64,000 nucleotides of DNA, from positions 46,738 to 110,737 of the forward strand of contig JADLCD010000040.1 in the NCBI GenBank assembly GCA_020847395.1, in the 5' to 3' direction. Below the pieces are notes generated by a model, which worked only from the letters and a program-made list of their open reading frames with translations, made no database searches and had not been told where the DNA came from. The stretch is from Chitinophagaceae bacterium (GTDB lineage: Bacteria; Bacteroidota; Bacteroidia; Chitinophagales; Chitinophagaceae). The stretch's first letter is position 1, and each line of letters opens with the position of its first letter. Both the position numbers and the translations under genes were made by a program. Positions 9,353 through 16,430 of the stretch are shown here, piece after piece.

Positions 9353-9485
9353 AGAATATATCCAAACTTTTTGTTTTACCACATTATCTATCGAATATAT
9401 CCGGGCTTGACGTTTAGTATTTTTGCACTCTTTTGCATTCACAACCTCCCGCTCACTGTATCTCGTCAACCTCTTTTGAACTTAG

Positions 9486-9537
9486 GCACCCCTCTCTCCC
9501 GCCCAGGCGGGATGGAGAGGGGCAGGGGGTGAGGGCT
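9486..9537. repeat. GC-rich palindromic element next to zwf stop (REP-like)
   Basis: CCCCTCTCTCCCGCC pairs with GGCGGGATGGAGAGGGG (two extra bases in one arm) around a 2-nt CA loop. It abuts the zwf stop codon, so a transcript from zwf toward pgl would carry this strong hairpin. It may act as an mRNA stabiliser, a partial terminator, or simply be a dispersed repeat. Confidence 0.5.
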
Positions 9538-11043
9538 TTATTTCACATCACTCAGCATTGCCCAGTTAAACCCATCTCTTGCAATCAACGCTTCTGCATC
9601 TTCCGGGCCCCATGAGCCTGGCGAATAGTTAGGAAAGTCAACAGGTTCTCTTGTTTCCCAGGTTTCCAGTATCGGCATAATAATTTTCCATGCTGCTTCC
9701 ACCTGGTCTGCACGCATAAACAAAGTAGCATTTCCTTCCATCACATCCAGCAGCAGGGTTTCATATGCTTCAGGTTCATGTTCATCGTAAGCGTCGTAAT
9801 TAAAAGTCATGTCAACCGGGCTAAGCACCAGGTTTTGCCCCGGGCGTTTTGCCTGGAAGCGAAGCCTTATATCCATTTCCGGCTGAATACCTATAGTAAG
9901 GCGGTTAGGCCTCCAGCTATTGGCTGCTTCCGGGGGAAACGCATAGTTAGGAGCCGGACGGAATTGTATAGTAATAAAGGTGCTTTTGCTGTTCATCCTT
10001 TTGCCTGTACGCACATAAAAAGGCACATCCTGCCAGCGCCAGTTATCAATATAAAATTTAAGCGCAGCAAAGGTTTCAATGTTTGAATGTGGGTCAACAT
10101 TTTTTTCGCTTCTGTAACCCGGCACTTGTTCGCCCTGCATCCAGCCTTCGCTATACTGACCACGAACAGCATAATCCTGCACTTCATTATGATCAATCTT
10201 GCGGATGGCATTCAATACATCAACCTTTTTATTGCGTATTTCATTCGCGTCAAAAGATACCGGGGCTTCCATGCCAATCATACACATTAACTGCAGAATA
10301 TGATTTTGCACCATATCACGCAATGCGCCGGATTTTTCATAATAAGCGCCGCGGCTCTCTGCTCCCACGGTTTCCGAAGCGGTTATCTGAACATTGGCTA
10401 TATAGTTCCGGTTCCAGATAGGCTCAAACAGCGCATTTGCAAAACGCAACGCCAATATATTCTGCACTGTTTCTTTGCCGAGATAGTGATCTATGCGGAA
10501 TACCTGGTTTTCATCAAACATAGTGCTGAGCAGTTGGTTAATTTCCTGCGCACTTTTAAGATCATGACCAAAAGGTTTTTCAACAACAATGCGGGTGCAT
10601 TTTGTGTCTGCACAAATATTCAAAGGGCCGAGTTTGCTTGCAATATCGGGAACTAATTGAGGCGCTACCGCGAGGTAGAAAATCACATTAGGATGTTCCC
10701 CATATTCCTGCTCCTTAGCTTTTACAAAATCACTGATTTTGGGGTAAGAGGCATCATTCTCCGCATCCATCTGCAAATAGCTTACATGCTGTGCAAAATC
10801 ATTCCACTTATTATCTACTTCATCCTTGCGGCGGGAAAATTTTTTAATCCCCTCCAGCAAATGTCCCCTGTATGTTTCATCAGAATAATCAGATCTTCCT
10901 ATACCTACTATGCCAAACTTTTCCGGCATCCATTCGTCAAGAAACAAATTATATAATGCCGGCGTTAGTTTACGAAGATTAAGATCTCCACTTCCTCCAA
11001 AAATAAAAATCAGCGAGGCAGGTGGTCGTTTATGGTTTTGCAT
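9538..11043 (-). CDS. zwf: glucose-6-phosphate 1-dehydrogenase
   Basis: A 501-residue enzyme oxidising glucose 6-phosphate with NADP+ to the lactone used by Pgl. The nucleotide-binding GGSGDLNLRKL motif is near residue 15. The substrate and catalytic signature RIDHYLGKE is near residue 183, with His-Tyr-Leu-Gly-Lys as expected. Length (about 490-510) is normal and the C-terminal G6PD domain is complete to WGPEDAEALI. It sits 93 bp downstream of gnd and upstream of pgl, forming a compact oxidative pentose phosphate cluster. The gap from gnd contains a hairpin. The start is the ATG at 11043. Confidence 0.96.
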   Translation of the reverse strand: MQNHKRPPASLIFIFGGSGDLNLRKLTPALYNLFLDEWMPEKFGIVGIGRSDYSDETYRGHLLEGIKKFSRRKDEVDNKWNDFAQHVSYLQMDAENDASYPKISDFVKAKEQEYGEHPNVIFYLAVAPQLVPDIASKLGPLNICADTKCTRIVVEKPFGHDLKSAQEINQLLSTMFDENQVFRIDHYLGKETVQNILALRFANALFEPIWNRNYIANVQITASETVGAESRGAYYEKSGALRDMVQNHILQLMCMIGMEAPVSFDANEIRNKKVDVLNAIRKIDHNEVQDYAVRGQYSEGWMQGEQVPGYRSEKNVDPHSNIETFAALKFYIDNWRWQDVPFYVRTGKRMNSKSTFITIQFRPAPNYAFPPEAANSWRPNRLTIGIQPEMDIRLRFQAKRPGQNLVLSPVDMTFNYDAYDEHEPEAYETLLLDVMEGNATLFMRADQVEAAWKIIMPILETWETREPVDFPNYSPGSWGPEDAEALIARDGFNWAMLSDVK

Positions 11044-11073
11044 TTTTTAAGAATTCAAAACTGATTGTAGTAT

Positions 11074-11122
11074 GCCGCGAATGCACAAATAAAACAGACT
11101 TTATAATTCGTGCATTCGTGGC
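11074..11122 (-). terminator. inverted repeat between gnd and zwf
   Basis: GCCGCGAATGCAC (11074-11086) and GTGCATTCGTGGC (11110-11122) pair over 13 positions with one G-T, enclosing an AT-rich loop. It starts 15 bp past the gnd stop. It may attenuate transcription into zwf, or be a dispersed palindrome. No strong T tract follows on the minus strand. Confidence 0.5.
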
Positions 11123-11136
11123 TTTATTAAATTAAC

Positions 11137-12549
11137 TTATTGCCAGTTGGTGTGGAATATTCCAGGTTCGTCAATACGTTGGAAGGTGTGCGCTCCAAAA
11201 AAGTCGCGCTGTGCCTGTATCAGGTTTGTTGGCATGGTTTCGCTTCTGTAAGCATCAAAATACCCTAATGATACACTCAGCGCAGCAGCAGGAATACCAG
11301 CCTGAACAGCAGTAGCAATAAATTTCCTTGTATTTGCTTCTCTCGATTTAATTAACGCGGCTATATTGGCGTCAAGCAAAATATTTGATAATGCAGGATT
11401 GCCGGTATATGCTTTGTAATAAATTTCAAGCAATGTTGAACGGATAATACATCCTCCCCTCCATATTTTTACAACTTCGGGCAAAGGAATTTCCATATTG
11501 TATTCTTTGGAAGCTACATATAATAATGCCAGCCCCTGTGCATAGCTGATAAGCGTGCCGAAGAATAAGGCTTCTCTCGCCTGTTGAATAATCTCTTCTT
11601 TAGAAACGCCGGTTATTTTAATATTGGATGGATAGATTTTAGATGCAGCCACTCTTTCATCTTTTAAAGCAGAAAGATTGCGCATACTCACGGCTATATC
11701 AATAGTTGGGATGGCTATACCCAAATCCATTGCATCCTGCGAAGTCCATTTGCCTGTGCCCTTTGAACCGGCTTTATCCAATATAAGGTCTACCAGCCTC
11801 TTGCCGGTTTTATCATCAACTTTAGGGAAGATATCGCGGGTAATTTCAACAAGAAAAGATTGCAGCTCACCTTCATTCCATGCTTTAAATACCTGGTGCA
11901 GTTCATCGTTGGTAAGCCCGTAGCCACGGTGCAGCACATCATACACCTCACTAATGAGTTGCATAATACCATATTCAATACCATTATGCACCATTTTTAC
12001 ATAATGACCTGCAGCACCATTACCAAGATATGCCACGCAAGGCTCACCGTTTACTTTTGCAGAAACCGCTTCGAGCATGGGTTTTACATGAGGATATACT
12101 TCCTTATCGCCACCGGGCATAATGCTGGGCCCCCTTCTTGCCCCTTCTTCTCCGCCGGAAACACCCACACCCATAAAATGAAAGCCTTTTTCCTGCATAT
12201 ATTGTACCCTGCGTAATGTATCGGTATAGTGAGAGTTTCCGCCATCAATTACGATATCACCTTTATCAAGCAATGGAATAAGCTCGGCCAGCACATCGTC
12301 TACCGGCTTACCGGCCTGCACCAGCATCATAATTCTGCGGGGCGTTTTCAGTTCCTTAACCATTTCGCCAAGGTTTGAAGTGCCTTTTACCGTTGTGCCG
12401 GGAACAATTTCCGATTCAAGCTCGGTTACTTTTTGCGGACTCCTGTTATATCCTATCACTGCAAAACCATGATCTGCCATATTGAGTAAGAGGTTGCGGC
12501 CCATTACGCCCAAACCTATTAACCCGAAATCGAATGATTGATTTGCCAT
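11137..12549 (-). CDS. gnd: 6-phosphogluconate dehydrogenase (decarboxylating)
   Basis: A 470-residue enzyme converting 6-phosphogluconate to ribulose 5-phosphate plus CO2 with NADP+. The Rossmann motif GLGVMGRNLLLNMADHG is at the N-terminus. The substrate-binding GVGVSGGEEGARRGPSIMPGG block lies near residue 120, and KMVHNGIEYG carries the catalytic Lys near residue 185. The track ORF begins at a TTG (12582), but the TAnnTTTG promoter at 12580-12587 overlaps that codon. The ATG at 12549 (MANQSFDFG) is therefore the likely start and aligns with family N-termini. First gene of the gnd > zwf > pgl group. Confidence 0.96.
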   Translation of the reverse strand: MANQSFDFGLIGLGVMGRNLLLNMADHGFAVIGYNRSPQKVTELESEIVPGTTVKGTSNLGEMVKELKTPRRIMMLVQAGKPVDDVLAELIPLLDKGDIVIDGGNSHYTDTLRRVQYMQEKGFHFMGVGVSGGEEGARRGPSIMPGGDKEVYPHVKPMLEAVSAKVNGEPCVAYLGNGAAGHYVKMVHNGIEYGIMQLISEVYDVLHRGYGLTNDELHQVFKAWNEGELQSFLVEITRDIFPKVDDKTGKRLVDLILDKAGSKGTGKWTSQDAMDLGIAIPTIDIAVSMRNLSALKDERVAASKIYPSNIKITGVSKEEIIQQAREALFFGTLISYAQGLALLYVASKEYNMEIPLPEVVKIWRGGCIIRSTLLEIYYKAYTGNPALSNILLDANIAALIKSREANTRKFIATAVQAGIPAAALSVSLGYFDAYRSETMPTNLIQAQRDFFGAHTFQRIDEPGIFHTNWQ

Positions 12550-12579
12550 AATTGTTGAAGATGTGATGAAAAAGGATGG

Positions 12580-12587
12580 CAAATGTA
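12580..12587 (-). promoter_or_regulatory. Bacteroidota -7 element for gnd; decides the gnd start
   Basis: The minus strand reads TACATTTGCC, matching TAnnTTTG. Transcription would begin near 12573, leaving a leader of about 24 nt to the ATG at 12549 and excluding the upstream TTG. It lies just before the end of the DUF4834 gene (stop at 12590), so gnd seems to have its own promoter. Confidence 0.6.
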
Positions 12588-12589
12588 GG

Positions 12590-12829
12590 TTATTTCACCT
12601 CTTCAAAGTCAATATATTCTCCAACTGAAGTGTTATTGACTGACTTTTCTGTTTGCTGTGTATTGCCTGTATCAGCCTGTTGCTGTTTCATTTGTTCCTC
12701 CATGCGCTGCTGCATATCATTGAACTGCCTTTTAATTTGTTTACCCGTTCTGAAAACAGGTATTAAAAAGCCGGTTATGAACCTGAACAGCAGGTAGCCC
12801 AGAAAAAAATATAGTATAAACTTCCACAT
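12590..12829 (-). CDS. DUF4834-type small membrane protein
   Basis: A 79-residue protein with one N-terminal membrane helix (WKFILYFFLGYLLFRFITGFLIPVF, residues 2-26), a basic cytoplasmic linker (RTGKQIKRQF), a Gln-rich coiled segment and a C-terminal GEYIDFEEVK motif. This layout, especially the conserved YIDFEE(V/I)K end, fits the DUF4834 family restricted to Bacteroidota. Function is unknown. It ends 8 bp before the gnd promoter element and is divergent from the polysaccharide locus. Confidence 0.7.
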   Translation of the reverse strand: MWKFILYFFLGYLLFRFITGFLIPVFRTGKQIKRQFNDMQQRMEEQMKQQQADTGNTQQTEKSVNNTSVGEYIDFEEVK

Positions 12830-12896
12830 AAACGAACTGCGAATATACTGAATTTGCTATGGTGGAACCGGATAAAAGATGTTAAAGCTTTTAATA

Positions 12897-12904
12897 TATA
12901 TTTG
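12897..12904 (+). promoter_or_regulatory. Bacteroidota -7 element for the wbpD/wbpB pair
   Basis: TATATTTGCGCACGAAATAC contains TAnnTTTG about 77 bp upstream of the ATG at 12981. Nearly the same 20-nt string recurs at 14719 ahead of upxY, which supports both as functional elements. No clear -33 TTG is seen. Confidence 0.55.
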
Positions 12905-12980
12905 CGCACGAAATACGCGAACAATGCGTTATTAATTACTTGTGATTTAATATTTAATCGCTCCGGTTATTTTAATAATT

Positions 12981-13553
12981 ATGGACTACTTTGCTCACCC
13001 CACCGCAGTTATCGACGAGAATTGTATAATAGGAAAAGGAACTAAAATCTGGCATTTTTCTCACATTATGTCCCGCTGCATTATTGGAGAAAATTGTAAT
13101 ATCGGGCAGAATGTAGTTGTATCGCCTGAGGTTATTTTAGGCAATAATATTAAAGTACAAAACAATGTTTCTGTTTATACCGGTGTTATATGTGAGGATG
13201 ATGTTTTCCTTGGGCCATCTATGGTTTTTACCAATGTGTTTAACCCTAGAAGCGCTGTTTCCCGCAAAGATGAATACAGGAAAACAATAGTACGAAAAGG
13301 GGCCAGCATTGGGGCTAACGCTACCATAGTTTGCGGATACGAAATTGGAGAATACGCATTTATTGGAGCCGGCGCAGTTATTACCAAACCTGTGCCTGCT
13401 TATGCGTTAATGGTTGGAAATCCGGCAAAACAAATTGGCTGGATGAGTAAAAACGGCCATAAACTTGTTTTTAATAATGAAGGCGTTGCCTTTTGCCCTG
13501 AAACAAATGAAAAATATATTTTAAAAGATAAAATAGTAACAGCAGTTTTATGA
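12981..13553 (+). CDS. wbpD: UDP-2-acetamido-3-amino-glucuronate N-acetyltransferase (WbpD/WlbB type)
   Basis: A 190-residue left-handed beta-helix acyltransferase with hexapeptide repeats throughout ([39 protein letters not shown]). It is close to WbpD/WlbB, which acetylates the 3-amino group of UDP-GlcNAc(3N)A using acetyl-CoA. The [12 protein letters not shown] loop is typical of that subfamily. The gene ends in ATGA, overlapping the WbpB-like gene by 4 bp, which supports the pathway assignment. The transaminase WbpE, the dehydrogenase WbpA and the epimerase WbpI are not encoded in the window. Confidence 0.86.
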   Translation: MDYFAHPTAVIDENCIIGKGTKIWHFSHIMSRCIIGENCNIGQNVVVSPEVILGNNIKVQNNVSVYTGVICEDDVFLGPSMVFTNVFNPRSAVSRKDEYRKTIVRKGASIGANATIVCGYEIGEYAFIGAGAVITKPVPAYALMVGNPAKQIGWMSKNGHKLVFNNEGVAFCPETNEKYILKDKIVTAVL

Positions 13554-14572
13554 AAGAAGAAAATAAAATAAAATTTGCAGTAGCAGGACTGGGACATATT
13601 GGAAAACGCCACGGAGCTATGATTAGCCAGAATGCTGAATGTGAATGGGTTGCCGGATGTGATGTACTGCCAGAAGCAGATGTTAAATTTAACACTCACA
13701 AACCGGCACATTACTTTAATTCACTGGAGAGTTTGCTGAAGAGCAATACCGGTTTTGATGTTTTAAGCATAGCTACCCCAAACGGATTTCATGAAGAGCA
13801 TGCTTTGATGGGCTTAAAAGCCGGAAAGCATGTGGTTATTGAAAAGCCCATGGCATTAACCAAAGCCGGTTGCGAAAAAATTATTTACGAAGCGCTCCAC
13901 CAGCATAAGCAGGTGTTTTGTGTAATGCAAAACAGGTATTCGCCCACTTCGGTTTGGTTGAAAGATGTTTTACGACAAGGTATTTTGGGCAAGATATTCC
14001 TTGTGCAGGTTAATTGCTATTGGAACAGGGACGAACGCTATTATACTAAAGGCAACTGGCACGGCACGTCAAAATTAGACGGAGGCACTTTATTTACACA
14101 GTTCTCGCATTTTATTGATATTATGTTCTGGTTGTTTGGAGACATCAGTAACATCAGCGGGCGTTTTGCGAATTTTAACCACAGCGGGTTAACCGAATTT
14201 GAAGACTCCGGTTTTGTGCAGTTTGACTTTGTAAATGGCGGCATGGGCAACTTCAGCTATTCAACATCCTGCTGGAATAAAAACCTGGAAAGCAGCGTAA
14301 CCGTAATAGCTGAAAATGGTATGGTAAAAGTTGGGGGGCAGTATATGAATGAAGTGGAGTTTTGCCATATAAAAGATTATGTTATGCCTGAGCTCCCGCC
14401 GGCAAACCCGCCAAACGATTATGGTCCTTATAAAGGCTCCGCAGCAAATCATCATTATATTTTTGAAAATGTTGTTGATGTGCTTAAAGGACGTTCGCCC
14501 ATAACAACCAATGCCCTTGAAGGGTTAAAAGTGGTGGAGATAATGGAGAGAATATATAATTTGAAGAAATAA
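13550..14572 (+). CDS. wbpB: Gfo/Idh/MocA oxidoreductase, WbpB/WlbA type
   Basis: A 340-residue NAD(P)-dependent dehydrogenase. The N-terminal Rossmann motif [13 protein letters not shown] starts near residue 10. The EKPMALT motif (near residue 98) carries the family's catalytic Lys, and the C-terminal domain carries the substrate-binding [17 protein letters not shown] segment with the catalytic His. WbpB/WlbA oxidises C3 of UDP-GlcNAc uronic acid, preparing it for transamination and then acetylation by the gene just upstream. The 4-bp overlap implies translational coupling. After it comes a 433-bp gap before upxY. Confidence 0.85.
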   Translation: MKEENKIKFAVAGLGHIGKRHGAMISQNAECEWVAGCDVLPEADVKFNTHKPAHYFNSLESLLKSNTGFDVLSIATPNGFHEEHALMGLKAGKHVVIEKPMALTKAGCEKIIYEALHQHKQVFCVMQNRYSPTSVWLKDVLRQGILGKIFLVQVNCYWNRDERYYTKGNWHGTSKLDGGTLFTQFSHFIDIMFWLFGDISNISGRFANFNHSGLTEFEDSGFVQFDFVNGGMGNFSYSTSCWNKNLESSVTVIAENGMVKVGGQYMNEVEFCHIKDYVMPELPPANPPNDYGPYKGSAANHHYIFENVVDVLKGRSPITTNALEGLKVVEIMERIYNLKK

Positions 14573-14718
14573 GGGAAATATCCAAAGGCGAGGCAGGTGC
14601 ACTAATTCTGATTATTATTAAAAAGATAAAGTTGTAAGCTTATATAAAATCAAATACCGATCTTACCTGATTTTCGGAAGGCCTGAAACTCAAAAATTAC
14701 TGGAATCTTTTTTACATC

Positions 14719-14726
14719 TATATTTG
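14719..14726 (+). promoter_or_regulatory. Bacteroidota -7 element for the main polysaccharide operon
   Basis: TATATTTGCGTACGAAAATAC matches TAnnTTTG and is nearly identical to the element at 12897. It is the best promoter candidate for the long operon starting with upxY. The -33 position lacks a clear TTG. Confidence 0.55.
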
Positions 14727-14930
14727 CGTACGAAAATACAAGGTGGTTTCGTTCATATAACCGCCTGACTTTGTTTGAGTTCTTGTAATTGCAGTGATGA
14801 TAATATAATGCCGGCAGCTACATGCGGATGAGAATAAAAATAGCCCAGTCCAATGTCATTATAAAACCCGGAAATGTCAGCACACAATGTTAATACAAGC
14901 CCAAACAAGGTTACCTAAGCAGTTACAAAA

Positions 14931-14988
14931 AAAGCATTATGTGACTGAGAGGGCGAAGCCATGCTGTAAATCAATGCTTTATTTTTTT
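14931..14988 (+). terminator. attenuator-like hairpin plus T tract before upxY
   Basis: AAAGCATT (14931-14938) pairs with AATGCTTT (14973-14980), extended by A/T pairs, and is followed by ATTTTTTT (14981-14988). An inner GGCGAAGCC mini-hairpin lies in the loop. The structure ends 17 nt before the upxY ATG. It could be a leaky terminator whose read-through sets operon expression, but the stem is AT-rich and the loop long, so this is tentative. Confidence 0.4.
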
Positions 14989-15005
14989 AATTATCGTTAC
15001 AATAC

Positions 15006-15503
15006 ATGAGCAGCACGCAAAGATGGCATGCAGTATATACCAAACCCAGGTGGGAAAAAAAGGTATTTGCCTTATTGATGGAAAAGGGGATAACTGCTTA
15101 CTGTCCTTTGAACAAGGTGAGAAGGAGATGGAGTGACAGGTATAAGATTATCAATGAGCCGCTGTTTAAGTCATACGTTTTTGTGCATATTACCGATGAG
15201 GAAATGAAAAAGGTGAGAATGATACCTGGGGTTGTTAACTTTATTTACTGGAACGGCAAGCCTGCAGTGATAAGAGAAAAAGAGATCAACACCATCAAAA
15301 AATTTCTCAACGAATATGAGTTTGTTTTGGCAGAGCCAATCAGGCTTATGCCCAATCAGCGAATAAAAATAATGACCGGTGTATTGATGAACGAAGAAGC
15401 GGTAGTGATACGTTCAGAAAAAAATAAAGTACAGGTAATACTGGAAAGCCTTGGTTTTAAATTAACGGCGGGGCTGGAGAAAAATGAAATACAAGTGATA
15501 TAG
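15006..15503 (+). CDS. UpxY-type NusG paralogue (transcription antiterminator)
   Basis: A 165-residue specialised NusG paralogue. The N-terminal NGN domain begins RWHAVYTKPRWEKKVFALL and continues with FKSYVFVHI and the PGVVNFIYWNGKPAVI block. The C-terminal KOW-like domain is NQRIKIMTGVLMNEEAVVI. In Bacteroidota such proteins lead capsule operons, bind the elongating polymerase and let it read through the long operon. It is the first gene of a run of more than 30 plus-strand genes, the expected place. A hairpin with T tract precedes it. Confidence 0.93.
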   Translation: MSSTQRWHAVYTKPRWEKKVFALLMEKGITAYCPLNKVRRRWSDRYKIINEPLFKSYVFVHITDEEMKKVRMIPGVVNFIYWNGKPAVIREKEINTIKKFLNEYEFVLAEPIRLMPNQRIKIMTGVLMNEEAVVIRSEKNKVQVILESLGFKLTAGLEKNEIQVI

Positions 15504-15557
15504 CTTCTTAAATATATTTTTACAACCTTCATATGAACCAAACCAGCAACAACAAGC

Positions 15558-16379
15558 ATGAAAAACCAAACTCAACCCGATATTATACATAGCCCACCAT
15601 GCCGGCTACTTTTCTTTATTCCTCTAATTTTTCTTCTTTTCTCGTCTTGCCGCACGCAAAAGCAGTTGCAGTATTTGCAAGGGCCTATTGATACTGTTAA
15701 TCTTAGCAAATTAAATTTTCCTGAGCCAACAATTCAAAAAGCAGATGTGCTCAGCATAGTTGTTTACAGTGACAACCCTGAGCTTACGGCTTTTTACAAT
15801 CAACAATCATCCGCAAGTACAGGAACGTCTGGAAATATTCCATCCAGCACATCAACTACGTCTGGCTACCTTGTCGACAATGAGGGGTACATATATTTCC
15901 AAACAATAGGTCAGATTTTTGTTGAGGGGCTAACTACAAAGCAACTTCAGGACAGCTTAAAAGAAAAGCTTAATCCTTTTCTAAAAAATTCGTATGCTAC
16001 GATTCGTATTTTAAATAAAAAATTTACGGTTCTTGGCGAGGTTTTAAAACAGGGGCTTTTTTCTTTTCCAAGCGAAAGGGTAAATATTTTAGAGGCATTA
16101 GGATTAGCTGGAGATATTACTCTATATGGACTTAAAGATTCAATAATGGTAATAAGAGAAACGAATGGGAAAAGAGTTTTCGGCAATTTAAATGTAAATG
16201 ACCCTAATGTTTTACTTTCTCCTTATTATTATATTCAACAAAATGATATCATCATAGTAAAATCAACACCCAAAAAGCCTAATGTTTCCGACCAGGCAAC
16301 AACCCGAAACTTAGCATTAGTTGCAACGATCGCAACGATACTTACATCAATTGCTGTTATATTCAATATTTTCAAATAA
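15558..16379 (+). CDS. polysaccharide export outer-membrane lipoprotein (Wza/OPX type)
   Basis: A 273-residue lipoprotein. The signal peptide ends in a lipobox (LLFSSC, Cys near residue 32). A Poly_export domain follows (FPEPTIQKADVLSIVVYSDNPEL) and then a SLBB-like domain (FTVLGEVLKQGLFSFPSERVNILEALGLAG). A C-terminal hydrophobic helix (residues ~250-270) may cross the outer membrane, as in Wza. It would form the export channel together with the kinase/co-polymerase encoded 51 bp downstream. Start is ATG. Confidence 0.92.
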   Translation: MKNQTQPDIIHSPPCRLLFFIPLIFLLFSSCRTQKQLQYLQGPIDTVNLSKLNFPEPTIQKADVLSIVVYSDNPELTAFYNQQSSASTGTSGNIPSSTSTTSGYLVDNEGYIYFQTIGQIFVEGLTTKQLQDSLKEKLNPFLKNSYATIRILNKKFTVLGEVLKQGLFSFPSERVNILEALGLAGDITLYGLKDSIMVIRETNGKRVFGNLNVNDPNVLLSPYYYIQQNDIIIVKSTPKKPNVSDQATTRNLALVATIATILTSIAVIFNIFK

Positions 16380-16430
16380 TTGAGCGTAATGCAGCGGAAA
16401 ATAATCAGCCTAACGTATTATCGATAAACG

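Larger units (their letters stand above)
14573..15005 (+). other. 433-bp leader region ahead of upxY
   Basis: No credible ORF. It contains the TAnnTTTG element at 14719-14726 and, just before the upxY start, a hairpin followed by a T tract (14931-14988). A transcript from this promoter would have an untranslated leader of about 270 nt, consistent with a regulated leader for a NusG-paralogue-controlled operon. Confidence 0.55.

Noticed and set aside
9409-9425. TTG...TATTTTTG promoter-like string on the plus strand
   Set aside because: The spacing between the two parts is too short and there is no plus-strand gene downstream; the genes here run on the minus strand.
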